From contig OZ237737.1 in the NCBI GenBank assembly GCA_965178125.1, forward strand, positions 1,240,001 through 1,304,000: a DNA stretch of 64,000 nt, written 5' to 3'. The position numbers and the translations under genes are program-made. Shown here in pieces: positions 26,881-40,100 of this stretch. The notes under the pieces are model-generated. The model was not told where the DNA came from. It was given only the letters and a program-made list of their open reading frames with translations, and did no database searches. The first letter of the stretch is position 1, and each line of letters begins with the position of its first letter. Source of the DNA: Bilabrum cf. latius (taxonomy: Eukaryota > Bigyra: Bicosoecida > Bigyra > Bicosoecida).

Positions 26881-26983
26881 CCTTGATCAAATTCGATCCA
26901 CCCATGATGGCTGGTACCGTGCTCACTGGGCACACCGTGTAACTTGCTTTGCAATAAGATAGAGATGCGGATCAAATGTAACA

Positions 26984-29900
26984 TTATTCTTGGTGCATGC
27001 CATCTGCTCTCTCTCTATTGCGCTGCTCGATCGCTTGCTTCGCTGCCCACCCGACCTCTTTCAAAGCCTGGCGCGACACGACGTCGTCGCTTGCCCCTAA
27101 AATAGCATCAATCCCTTCCACGCTTGCTGTGTTGGAGACGCCACTGTCAGCAATGAACCGAGCAATGCCGAGCACTCGCCGAAGCCGCCTCGCTTCAGCC
27201 ACAGGGATGGACGCATCACCTGCGAGCACTTCCGCTGCCGCAGCCTCGGCCATGGCCTCCGGATCCTGCAGGGAAGAAGATGCAGAGGCGGCCGCTCTGG
27301 CTGCCTCTGCCTGAGCCTCGGCCTCCAGCCCGCTTCCACTCCCGGGCCCCTTCAAGCTGCCCGAGGCTCCCTGCACCGCAGCTGTGACGGCTCTGTCGAG
27401 GGAGTCCCCCCGCACTCCGTGGGACCGTAGCAGGCCCTCGAGAAGCTCTCGCTAGGTGAGACCCATGGACACCGCGGGCCGCGGGACGCCCGCAGGGCTG
27501 GGCGAGGACCGCACTGACACCCGCGGGACCAGGCTCTGCCTCACTGGTCTGCTGTCCCTGGCGGCAGAGTCCCGCCTGCGAGTCCCCCCTCGCGAGCTGC
27601 TGCGGCTATGCGCAGGCCTGGCGCTGCCACTCGTGCCCGGTCTAGTGCCAGACGAGGCCGTCCCCGCGCGATCCGATTCGGCAGCGAAGCCCACCGCCCC
27701 TTCAAGGTCTCCGGCCTGATGCTTGCCCCTGCCCTTGGAAGATGGCCGGCTGCTGGCGGCAACGCTGCTCCTGCCGGTCCCTCCATGGCGCTCCCTGGAG
27801 CTTGCTTCCCTGGAGCTTGCTTCCCTGGAGCTTGCTCTCCCTTCTCCTTTGGCCTTCCCAGCCGGGCTTCCCTTCGTCTTTCTGGGGGGTGACTCCAGTG
27901 TGGTCGATGCGAGATCGGCTGCGAGCGGCGCGTCCAGCAGCCTCTGCACCAGCCCGCCCACGACGTTGTCCCGCAGAGCCCTCGGGTCCCTGGACGTGCG
28001 TCTCGCCAGCACCTCGTCCGGGGACGCTTGCTCGCTGAGTCCCAGCCGCCGCCGGATCTTCTGCTCCCGGGCAGCCTCCATCACGCTCGTGACCACGGAC
28101 TGTCTCCTCACCGTGCTAGAGACGCTCCTGAGGTTTTCGTCCTGGCCCTGCCCAGCCGCAAGCCGCGACGAGGCGTGAGTCTCGCCCACGCGCTTAGGGC
28201 GCCTGCCACCCATAAACATGGCCGCCTGCGCCTTGACTGAGCCGACTCCGCCTGCCTCGACCACTTCCATAAGCTCGTGCTGGAACTTGGCGATGTCGGA
28301 ACGGACCCTGACGGAGTCACGCTTGGAAGGGGTCTCGCTCAGCTGCCTGCCATCCACGTAGCCATCCGCTGCTACCTCGAGCCCCAGCATGTGGGCCGCC
28401 AGCTTGCGGTCTTCGGCCTTCTTTGCTGCACGAGACGACGAAGCTCCGTTGTCCGCCTCCTTGCCCTCGCCATCTCCGTCCTCGAAATCGTCGCCATACC
28501 CGTCCTCCTCGTCGTCACTACCAGAGGCGAAGGGCTTCCTGGCTGCCTTGGCTTGCTCTGCCCGCTTCGACTCTGGCTCGGGATCAGGAAGCGCTGCCCG
28601 ATCGTGAAGGTACGCAGCAACCTTGGACAGACCCATAGCGTCCGCAGCGCGAGCAGTGGACGGGTTGCATTTCTGCGCCAGCATGTGCATTCGCCGGATG
28701 GCCTCTCCTTCAACGAGACGGAGCACGGCAGCAATGCGATCCTATGGCACGACAACCGAGGAGAGATCGTCCTCGGCCGGACCGTGAGATGGGCTGATCG
28801 AGTATCCGCCGGCGATGCCGCTCATATCGCCTGCTTGGGGGCCATCTGGTGTGGTGCCCTCCATTTCCGGTAAGGCTGAACTGAGCGATATCAGGCTCGA
28901 AGGTGCCACGTCTGCACGTCCCTCGATCGCAGCTTCAACTCTGCTCTTGCTGATCTTCAGCAGCTGGCACATGTGCAACGCTCCCGCCCTCACGTCTCCC
29001 AGGAGCTTGCTGACAAAGTTCACCTGCCTTGCAACTGCCTGGGTCTTGTTTTCTTCCTTGCGGGCCTGTTCTTCCAAGCTCCTGGCATCGCGGTTCAAGG
29101 CAGCACGACCTGCCTGCGCATCCAAAGTAGCCAGCTGCGTTCGGAGCTCCTTGTTCTCTTTGCGCAGATCTGCTGCTCGGGACTCTAGAGCTGTCTGCTA
29201 TCCCTGCATAGAGGTTACGAGGTCTTCGCGCTGCCTCCATCGGTCCAGCAGAGTGGCTGCATCCTTTACTCCCGTGGAATCCTTGAGTCGAGCCATGGCC
29301 TGGAGCTCCTCCTGGTGCTACTCCTCCAGTTTATGCACTTCGGCTCGAGCCGCCGCGACCAGCTCCCTCTCGGACTCAGCCTTCTCGCGAAGCTCACGCT
29401 CCTCGTCGTCACCCATGTCGCCCGCCACAGCGTTAGCTATCTCTAACCGCCTCAGCTCACGCTCCCTTGCATCCTTCATGAGCTTCTGCTGGCGGTCTCT
29501 CTGCTTGCTGATGCGTTCTAGCATGCGAGCTCTGTCGGCCTGCGTGTCATCCCGTGTCTGAAGCAGCTTGGGAAGCACGGAGTTGCGGAGCTCGCCTTCC
29601 TCGTGCCTCAAAGACTCTTCCTCTGCTCGCAGCTTGGCTGCCTCTTTCTCGACCAGCTGCAGAGTCTCCTGCAGCCGATTGGCATAGCCGCCATCGGTCG
29701 CGGGGCTGCGCTCGCACGCCCTCATCACCAGCTTCAGGAACGCCCTCTGCTGCTGCGCGCTCTGCAGCGCGGCAGCGAGCGCTTCAGCGCGATCTTCCAA
29801 GGCACTCATGTACTCAAAACCGCTCGCAATCTCCAGCTTGGTCTTGAGAGAGGCATCGGGCCTGCCCCGGCGGGCTAGAGCGCCTAGATCTGGAGGCGGT

Positions 29901-32900
29901 TTCCTGGAGGCACCACTTGCTGCAGAGGCACCGAGCACAAGGCGACTGCTGTTGTGCCCGTGCTCTTTCGCGCTTTGCTGCTTAGTAGCGTCCTCAATGG
30001 ACTGCTGGATTGAGGTCTTTACCAGTTGCATGGACTCCAGGGATGGCACAGGGAGCGCAGCTTCAGGGTCTTCGTCCTCTTTTCCGGTGCCCGGGCGCCC
30101 ATCATCGTCGCTATGCTGCTTGCGCTCCTGCTGCTCGAGTTTGTACCTCGCCAGTGATGCCGCACCGGCGCTGGAGGCCTCCGTTCCAATGAACTCCGTC
30201 GACTTTTCCCTCAGCTCGTGCAAGTGCCCCTTGGCCTTCGTGACGGCCTCTCGCAGCTGATCCAGCTGCCTGCGCAGAACCAGGACACGAGACCTGGCGC
30301 TCATCAGCTGAACCTCGTAGTCGGTCAGGGGCTGGTCGCTGCTGTGCACTGCCACGCCACGCTTGAGCGCAGCGGCAACCTCAGCCTTTGCGGCGGGGGT
30401 CGCCGCTGCACGGATCAGCTCCTGCGCGGTGGTGGACCCCCCATCGAAGAGCGACGTCGAGCCGCCCACGCCAGGCACGCCCTCTTGGCCCAAGAGTCTG
30501 GACCTCGCTCCGACAGCCTCCGCGGCAGTGTGCTTCTTTCCAAACCGCTTTGCAACTTCCTCGGGCCGAGAGCCCTTGCTCCACTTGCGATTCCTGGCGC
30601 CCGGCTGTCTTGACCTGGACATGCCCTGTTTCTGCTTGGCCATCCGCTCGAGGCGCTTCTGGCCCTTGGCCTGACGCATACCCGTCTCCGCAGCGTCAGA
30701 GTCCGACGCCCCGACGTCTTCTCCATCGGTCCGAGCTGCGGCCTTTTCCTCGTTCAGGTCCAGGGTGCTCGTGCTCTCGCCCTTGCTTGACAAGGCGGCG
30801 CGAAGCTCCTTCCTTCGCTGGTCGGCTACCAGACTCCCGTGACCGTCGCGCGGATCCACGCGATTCTAGGGCGATGGAGCCACGAGAACTTTCGGCAGTG
30901 GATCCGTTGACCTGATCTAGGAGGCTGCCGCGTACAACGGTTGCTCTGGTCCTAGAAGCTGCTCGTCAGTCGCAAGCGCGGCCTTATCGCGCGCAGCCTT
31001 GTCTCGTTCGGCGTGAGGGTCAAGAATAGAACGCATCGATGCAAACTGTCCCTCCGCAGACATGACAGGGTACAGCGGTGTGCCAGGGCTACGAGGATTC
31101 CTGCTCTTTATCGCAGTGCTGCCGGGACTGACGCTGGCACGGTGACCTGCGGCGCCATCCTTGCTGACGAAGCTTCGCATGTGTCCCCGAATGGTACCCC
31201 GGGTCGCAAGCCGCGTGCCTGTACGGCTAGCCGATCGCTTGCTCGGAGGTTGGACAATTGGCTTCGTTCGAGCCTCGGATGGCAGCGCCAGCAGCGGGGT
31301 GCTGGATGCCGGCGGCCACGGAGCAGCTGCTGGCATCGGCACGATCGGCGGATGCACTCTTCGGGTGGTGCGTTTCGCAGCGAATGACCTAGGCGGCTGC
31401 AGCCCCATCCGAGCCCTAGCGACTTCACCCTAGCTGCTGAGCACCTGCTCCATGACGTGCTGCGCATTCGCGAGCGCAAGCTGGGGAAACTGCAGCCACA
31501 CCCAGCGCCGGTACAGGTACTGCCCGAGCGTCGCCTCTGGCTCCGATGCAGCCGGCAACGGAGGTGCCATCTGCAGCTCAATCACCGCCTTGGCGCTCGT
31601 TGCGCTCCCAGGCTTGAGAGAGCTATCGGTATCACCGTCACCCCCGGTGGGCGGCCGCACCCTCACCCCGAGAGCCTCGATGTCCTGCCAGCGAAGCGGT
31701 CGATGCAGGAAGCGGAGCATTTTCGACGGAACACTTGCGATGCTGGATCTGCCGCCTGCGCCGGTCCCCTTTGGCGGGTCGACAGCATCGCGGCTCGCAA
31801 GCTGCCGTGTGCCCGGCCTGGCGGTTTTGCCATTGCCCACAAATCCTGACGTGTCGGCCACTGAATCAGCGCCAGTTCCGCCCTCGCTGTCGTCCCCAAT
31901 GTACGCCTTCTCTGCTTCTCCAAACGACCAAAGAAACTCAGCAATGGTTTCAATCCGCTGACAAGCACGCACGAAGGCTGGCTTCCGTTCCAACATCCAT
32001 TTCTTCAGGCTTTGATCGTAAACTCGCACCGCATCGATCCGAGCAAAGTTGTCTCCGGCACCAGTCGGCAACCAAGCCGTCGTGTATCCTCGTCGCCTAT
32101 TTTCCTTGGCGCTTTTCTAGGCGGCGTGGCTCCTTTGGTCCTTTGGAACCATTGCTTGCTTCTCGTATCGATGCAGCGTGTCCTAGACACCCGCCATACC
32201 GTCAGTAGAAACATCTATGGCACTTGACTTGCTGGGCAACGCACCAAGGAGCAAGCTGCTGCAAGCTATCGCATCTGCAGCAGTAGCTCCAGCCGGTAAG
32301 ATCGCATGCTCGGCCTTTCCCCAGTCCGGTGGCATTCCAGCGGAAGGGGGAGGCGGCTCCCGGTCTAGGTCAGGATCAGCGGGATAGTGCAGGTGGTTCT
32401 GCATCTCGCGAGCCAAGTCAAGCACCGTGGGTACACCTCGCGATGGGTCTTGGCTCGCCACCGAGGAGCTAGCCCGAATTGCAGCGTCAATTGCGGAATC
32501 TTGGGTCCAGGCCAATGCCTCACCGGCAATGGAGCCGATTGAAGCCACGAGGTGCGTGGGCGGGGCCGTGGACAGCCCCGTGGCTGACATGCTGGCCCCA
32601 ACAATTCCATAGCACATCCTAAGACCGGAAGCAGCTGCAAGAACTGGCGGCAGCTGCGACTCGAACGGGTCTGACGGCGCAAAGAAGGCCGCAGCCTCGT
32701 GCGGCGGCGGCTTAACGCTACCGATGAGATCAGATGCGAGCTACATGGTCGGTGATTCCATGCAGCCGGGCATCGCTGGGGATGGCATCATCCCACCACC
32801 GTCTCTATCCCCGGCGCCACTTCCAGGAAGTGATACCAAGCCTATTTCAGCGGCAGCACCCGACACGCCGCGCGCTACCCACCGGAGCCACGGTAGGTGC

Positions 32901-35900
32901 CGAAGTACGGGGCCGGCCGAGTGAAAGAAATCAGACCATTCGGCGTTCATCGCACCCACCGGTCCTCCCTCGAGCGCAGGACAGAGAAACGCCATCTTGG
33001 CCCGCTGTGCCTCCTCGTCGGCAGACCCTGCTCGCCCCATCTGAGCCCCGGTCGCACCGCCGGCGACCATTAGGGCACCCAGCTGCAGGTTGCCCTCGGT
33101 GGAGCCGCCCACGTTGAGCACGCCCCGGGAGCCCTGCCCCGCACCCCTAGAAGACATGCTCCCGCGAGACGCGATCGAGCGCTCACCATACACGATGCCT
33201 TTCTTGAAGCCAGCCGTGGCCGGGTCAGCTGGACCAGCGTCGCCATCGTCTTCATCGCTCCAAGACTACGGCAGACTGTGTGCCCTGGCAAGACACATCC
33301 ACGCCTCGATCAAGTCGTTCCTCGTGTCGCTTTCCGCCCACATGTGCTCTGCTTCGCCCGTGTCTCCCACAACTCGAGCAAGCGCTTCCCAGCGCCTCCC
33401 CTGCTTCAGCAGCCAGGCCACTTCCCGAGACCTGCGTAGCAACGATGGTGACGCTCGAAGCAGCTCACACAGAGCGGAGCGAAGGAGCGGCAGTCCCCTG
33501 CCATAGCTCAACAAGCGCCTCCACACCACAGACCTGAGAATCGCTCGACCAGGAGGCAGAACGAGCCGGATGGCGGTGCCAGACACTTCAAAGACGGTCT
33601 GCAACACGGCTCGCAGGTTCCTCATGAGCTTGGAGAGCGTCCACTGCGGCAGCACAGGCAACTGACCGGTGGGGCTGCTGCCGAAGGACCCACCTGGCGA
33701 AGTGGATGCGCTACCCACTGTGCTGCGAGGCTCTTCTATGTCATGGTTTACCCTAGATGAGCCTCGCTTCTTGTCAAGCAGCTTGGCTCGCTTGCCTCGG
33801 GGGTCCTCGGCGTGGTACTTGGCAAGCACGCCGAGATCGTCGCGCACAAGCCTCGGAAACAAGGCAGCAAGTCCGGCCCCCAGCTCCGAGTCGGTGAGCC
33901 CTGACCTGGCCCCGTACAGCAAGCACAGTGCGGCAGGCAGCATGGGTCCCAGCCCCCTCTCGCTGAAGCCGTACGCCTCAGCTTGCCTGCCCGCGTTGGA
34001 GCTGCCAGCACCCGGCCCTGGCTTCGATACCGGATAGCCTGCCGACAGCGTCGTTAAAACTCGTTCCATAAGATCGCGTGCCCCCGTTGCATCCAGCCAA
34101 GACCGGATGCATGACTCGGCATCCAACCCGAGAGCGCTTGCCGCCCAAGCCCCCTGCCACAGATACCTGTGGAACAAAGCCACAGTCGCAAACGGGTGGG
34201 ACACGATGCGGCAAATCGTAGCTATGCTCACGCCAGACCACTCGTTGGACTCCATCGCATCACCACCTAGCTATACTTGGCCCGATCGCCCAGTCGCACT
34301 GCTCCCGAAGAAGCGCGACTTTGGGGAGGGCCGACCTCCACTCACCGGCAGCATTCTCGTTGAATCCGCTCGTCGCAGAGTCTCGATGGCACCCATGGCA
34401 CGAAGCAGGCGACCAAGCTTGGCCTCTGCCGCTTGTAAAGCAATCTAATTCACTTGCAGGTCGTTCGGTGCAGCAGTAGCTGCGGGGGGAACAGCCGGGG
34501 CCGACCCCCTGCGAGGAGGAACAGCCGGTTTCTTGGGAGGCGGAGGCCGGTCCGACTGCTGGGAATCGGTTCTGCCCTCGGCCTGTCTTGAAGCATTCCT
34601 TGCGCTGGCCTGCTCCTTGCTGTCCTCGAAGTCTTCGTCCTCGTACCCGCTCTCAGAGCTGTATCCCCCGTCGCTATCGTCGTCAGTGTCCTCGGCTCCT
34701 CTGCCTGAGCCAGTATCGCTGTCGGTTCTTGCTCGAGACAACTTCGGCTTAAACGCACCAGTCTTATTACCCTTGTCTCGGCCCCCTGCTTGGCGCATGG
34801 CTCCCGCCAATGCGCCGCCCATCAGCGCACTCTAGCGGCCCTTGAACTGTAGCATGCCGGTGCTGCTTCGCCGGGCATGTGAGCTTGAATGCCGGTCGGC
34901 GTCCACGGAACCGGCGCTAGAGGTCGACATGGCACTCCCACGGCGCCTACCTTCCGAGTCTGCATCTGATCTAGAGGTCGCAGGCAGCCTCGGGTGCTTG
35001 CTAGGCGTTCTGCCGCCGCGCTGCGATGGGCCGCGCCCGAGAGTACCCAGCGCTGCGCTTCCTTGCTTGCTACCGCCACCTCGGCTGTTCCTCTCCTTGC
35101 TCGGAAGAAACACAGAAATGGCCTGCTTCGCAGCCGCCTCCACCGCCCTCATCCCTGCGTGGCCAAGCACGCTCGCCACCGATGCCAGCCTCGCCTCCAC
35201 AGCAGACCACGGCCCGCAGCCCACGAGTGGCCAGTCGCGCCTCGCAATCTCAGCCAGGCTGTCGTCCGAGGGATACCGTAGCAGGCCGCCTTCCGCCTTG
35301 CTGCCGCCCCCCCTGGTGCCATCCCTACCGCGTGATCCCGCAGACTGCATTGAATCCTGAGCAGCCTGCCGCTGAATGAGCATGCGGCTGCTGGACCGCT
35401 GCACCCGCGAGAACGAGTCGTCTGGCCTGGCCCTGCCAAGCTGCAGCCCGGCCCCTTCCGCTTGATCGAGCTTGCATAGATCTTGCAGGATTTCCACGTC
35501 ATCTAGCGATGCGGTGGCAGTGGCAACCACCCTCACGTTGGGTGGGAGGTGCAGCGGAAGCCACTTGAGCCCAGTGAACACCTCGGATCGAAGCCGGTTG
35601 ATCCCGACGATGCACAGCACGAGTTTACCCCTCGAGGACGCGCGCTCCAGCACCCTCGCGAACTGCGACGCGAGCCGCCTCTCGTCCCAAGCAGGCTCAA
35701 ACCCAAGCTCAAAGAACGTGGATGCTTCGTTCACTACGTGCCGCAGCAGCCCCAGCACCGTCCTGCTTTCCCTCGACGCCCCTGTGACGTGAAGCACGAC
35801 GCACTCCTTGGACCCCCCCCCGGGCACTAGCAGTGCGGGGTCGGGCACCTCCATGGCATCTAGGCCACGCCATTGAAGATCCAAAAAGGCCTTGTTGTGT

Positions 35901-36823
35901 CCGCTTTTCCCGTCCGACAAAGCAGCGAGCCGCTACTGGCTGAGTCTCTGGACTCCCAGGTGAGCCGAAGCGATGGACATCCAAGCCCTCGGAGGCAAAA
36001 AGGCGGGGTATCCCTGTGTGACGTGCCATGACGACGAAGCAGAGGGTGAGCCCTGCGAGCTTGGAGTGGGCAAGGCGAAGGACACGCGCTCTGAAGCGCG
36101 GTGACCCCCAGCTGGGGAGCTGCCGCGCTCGCTGCTGCCGCTGCCGCTGCCGCTGGACGCCGAGCTGGCGGCATCTCCCGCGCTATTCCCGGTGCCACCA
36201 GGTCGCACGGCTTCCTGCTTGTCTCCGCTCGAGCTGCTAGCTGCGAGTGCAGCCCAGTAGGGAGTACCTCGTTCCGAGCTGCCGTCAAAAGCAGGCAGCG
36301 CAGCTCGTTGGGCAGGCGTGGTCGGGTCGCCAGCGGCTACTTGCGAGTTTCCCGACTGCGGCCCCCCGATAGGACTTCGCAGCGTTGAAAGCACGCTATT
36401 TTCCTCAGAGACACCTTGCGCCGGGCCACCGTCTCCACGACGACCTGCATCGCCAGCAGACTGAGCAATCGAAGCTGAGCGTCCCGCAGCTCGTGAATTT
36501 GAAACCATCCTGTGCGCTGCCCAATGGCTCAATGCCGCCCCCTTGCCAATACCAGACTATCCCACCAGAAGAAGTGGCGGCCGTGGCTCAGCTATCGTAT
36601 CAGGGTCGCAGTGATGACTCAGCTGCACAAGCATCCTTCGGACCGAAGGCAGCTGGTGCACAAACAGGGGCTGTTGTGTGTGGACCATGGCAGCAGCGTT
36701 ATGAATCGCAAACTCTCGTTCGAGGCTTCCGTTGCGCGGCTGCTAGAATGCGGTTGGTGGCACCTAGCGTTTCGTGAAATCAACGGAAGCATGTGCTGCA
36801 GCGCCGCTGCCACTCGACTTCAT
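26984..36823 (-). CDS. NACHT (NPHP3-like STAND) ATPase with C-terminal dynein-arm-docking-like coiled coil
   Basis: 3,279 residues in one uninterrupted frame with no introns, about 17 in-frame TAGs, ending in TAA. Start at ATG 36823. The P-loop near residue 88 is LLLVGQSGIGKGAALSHW; its Q is a TAG codon and the usual Ser/Thr after GK is Gly. A Walker-B-like LVLCIVGINRL and WLPLHLPPNVRVVATA (about residues 400-430) match the NACHT of nephrocystin-3-type proteins, as does SGLTDSELG (about 980) and the following helical region. Acidic Ser-rich linkers are frequent. Residues about 2000-2800 are a long coiled coil; STGVKDAATLLDRW near its end resembles outer-dynein-arm docking complex proteins (CCDC114/CCDC151 type). 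A ciliary role is an inference from both halves. A triplicated 15-bp repeat encodes REASS copies near 27.8 kb. Confidence 0.68.
27793..27837 (-). repeat. Three tandem 15-bp units in the NACHT gene
   Basis: CCCTGGAGCTTGCTT is present three times (last base differs in the third). It encodes three copies of a Arg-Glu-Ala-Ser-Ser-type pentapeptide in the low-complexity C-terminal part. Confidence 0.85.
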
Positions 36824-37194
36824 GATGGATGTGGCCCTTAGGCAAGCAACGCACTACTGAGTTCACAAATATCACCAAGTCCCAACCTATTTTTACACAG
36901 TTTCTGCGCTCAGGCGCTAAATTGCGAGGCAAAATAGAGTCGCTAACCGATACGTATCAAACTGCACGTTATAAACAGAACGACGCCCTGACGTCGATCC
37001 CACACAGTGTGGCCGAGTGCCTCTGGAGTCCCGGCGGCGGAGGAACTGCGCTTCTGACTACTCCGTACGATGCATTTGAACCACTCGTGGTAGGCACGGG
37101 TAACCTCTTCGGGCCGCCAGAGCACTTAGGCTGGCAGGGATGCGCGTAGCTCCCCCTCGCCGTTCTAGCTGGCCTAGACCCCAGCTCCACCATC
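36824..37194 (+). other. Gap between the NACHT gene start and the LINE ORF
   Basis: 371 bases. It must contain the promoter of the leftward NACHT gene and the 5' end of the LINE. The LINE frame stays open back to 36829 (one TAG at 37147) but has no ATG before 37195, so the element may be 5'-truncated or may start with an upstream open region. No clear target-site duplication or boundary is visible to me. The left half is AT-richer than the surroundings. Confidence 0.4.
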
Positions 37195-40100
37195 ATGCAC
37201 ACACTCCGCACCTATTTTGGCGAGGAAGGGGAAGGAATCCACGGGCTTAGCCTGCGAGGACTCACACTGTCAGTGATGGCCCTGGCACAGCAGCGAGGGG
37301 GTTCAGTGCGACTCCACCCAGCCGACAAAGAGGGGACCAGCCTTGCCAACTGGTGTGAGCGACTCAACTCGGACGCCACCGATGACCAAGCGATCCAGGG
37401 CACGATGAATATTGCCATCTCCCGCACCCACTGTGAGGTCTTCATCCCTACAGGAATCAATCCGCCGGGTGGACACGGGTCCCGGAGGCACGCCTGCCTG
37501 GTGCTGCGACCTGAGCAACGGGAGGAGGAAGGAGATGCGGATGCCAGAGTTGTGCGTACGCTGTCAACGAGAGGGGAACTGAACGAGGAACCGGTCATGG
37601 TCCTATCAGTCCGCCCAGGAGACCAATGGGAGGACGGAGTGACCGGGGCGGAACTGCTTGGAGCTCTCCGGGTGATGCTTACGGATGAGCAGAGGACCGA
37701 CAGGACCTGGATACCGGAGTGCTTCCCCTGGATCAATAACCGCAATGCGGTAGTGGGGGACCGAGAATCTGTGTGGTTAGTCGCCCCCGGGACAAGCACG
37801 GCACATCAGCCACGAGGCGTCCAAGGTACTCGCGGGGGCTGGGATCAGATCAGGATCATGGACACGACCCCGCCCAAGTACGTCAGGATTGCAACCAAAA
37901 ATCTGGGACGCAAAGGGAACCTCGAAGCGATGGAGGTTGCCCTTACGGAGACCAAGATGCCCGATGTGTTTGTTGGCACGGAGACACAGGATGCTAGAGG
38001 ACGCTACGTCACTGACGTCCCGGACCTGTACGCGATGGAGACGAGGGCAGGAAACGGAGCCCCACACGGGGTATGCGTCGCCGTCAAACGAGATTCAGGC
38101 CTCGTACTGAGACGGTGGGCAGACATGGGAGATGATGACCTGGATGCGCCGGACTGCCTCGTATGTGACGTCCTGCACCACGACCGACGCATGCTGACGG
38201 TGATAGCCTGCTACAACCCACCGCAAGGGGCTGCCCTCGGGGCAGAGACAAGGGGCTCAGTATTGGGCAAGGCTTTCGTGGTCGATCCCCAGCTGACCCT
38301 TGGACAGCGACGGAGTCAAGGACCGGCAGGCAATTTCACCAGGGACCGACTTGTGGTTACCGGTGACTTCAACCCGACGTAGGCCCGGGACCAAGAGGGA
38401 GCTGGTCAGATGGACTGGTATCTGGAGAACGACATGGGCATGATCGACATGTACCGAGCACCTGCAGGGGGCGGGCCTACGCACAGAGGAGGCAACACAC
38501 TGGATGCCATCTGCATCTCCACTTCTGCGCAGCTGCAGCTAGTGTCCAGTGAAGTGGCTCAAGAGCCAGGCACATATTCAGACCACACGGGGGTGATTGC
38601 AGACCTGCTGGTCACAGTCCCAGAAGTGGAGGACCCGGCAACGCGAGCAACTGCAGTCCCAGCAACAACGGAGCAGGACGATGACGCCCCCTTCAGGGCA
38701 GCGTACTCACGGGTGTCCGACATGCATGTGCAGCAAGAACGCCTGGTTTGGGACTATTACGTCAAGGAATTCGGGTAGGCTACAAGTGCAGTCCGCGACA
38801 TCACTCATTGTGTGCTCGACGCAATTCGCGACCTCAAAAGCTCGACGGGAACCTCGGCTGACCGAGAGGCTGCAGGGCAAGCGGTTACGCAGGCCGTGTC
38901 CTCCGTCAAACTGCTCCTGCAAGGATGTTTCACGGCAGCAGCCGAGACTGTTACAGGCCGACAAATGGCAAACACCGGCCAGGCCGGGCACGTGGAAGCG
39001 TCACGCAAGCGCCACCGCAGGACCTGGGCGGCACGGACGAGATGGGCTGAAACGTGGGGAAAAGCCCATGCCAGCCTCAAGGCCCTTATCGCGGGACCAA
39101 CCACGGAACAAGCTCTTTCAGAGGCCAGAACATGCTTGGCTGCACATCGCCGAGCCAGCCTGCGCCTCGAAGGGCGACAGCGGGGGCTAGATGGACGGAT
39201 GCAGGCAACACTCTGGGGGAGCACAGAGGTGAACCAGTAGGCCCATGAGGGACAGGAGTACTGGACGATGCTCCTTGCCAACCTGGACCATGATCGACGG
39301 GCTGTCTTCGAGACCACCGAGCGAGGGGCACGCAGGACGGGCCACGCACTGCGGAACATGCTGGGAACAGCAAGTCCGAGGGAAGCCCACCGATAGATCG
39401 CTGATGCAATCTCTAGAAGGCAACGAGCTGCACCAGGACTGGAACCAATCACGAACCTAGGCGGAGAGGTGCTTACGGCCGTCGAGGATATCCTAGAGGC
39501 ACACGCACAGCAGCTCTCTCACGCAGGTGGGAATGGAAGTGCGGATGTGGGCGGATTTATGGCCAGGATTGCGCCGCACATGCCCAGGGCAGCGACACCG
39601 CTCAACCTATTCTGCAGGTCGAACGCAGAGGTGGATCAAGCACTGGACAAGCTCAAGCACAACAAAGCTGTGGGACCTGATGGGATCAGGGCGGAATTGC
39701 TGACCAAATGCTAGCCATGCTCTGAGGAGGACGGGTGTCTGCGGCGAAGTGACGCTCTGTTGGACCTCCTCAGGGCCATTTATAATCTCACACTCTTCTC
39801 GGGGATTCAGCCTGAGGCCTTTCAGGAGGGGTTCATGCGGCCGGTCTCCAAGCGCAAGCAGGGCACAGGAGTCACAGGAGTCGACGAATTCAGGCCAATA
39901 TGCTGGACCTCGGCTCTCTCGAAGGTCGTAAGCACCATCGCAAACCAGAAGGTCATGTGGTACTGCGAAAACCACGGACTCTTCGGCCAGGATTAGGCCG
40001 GATTTCGCATCGGCAAGAACTGCCAGCAGGCCTACTCAGCGGTGATGGAATGGATTACCCAACGAAGGGGTGCTGGAGGTTTTCTGGTATTCTTTGACAT

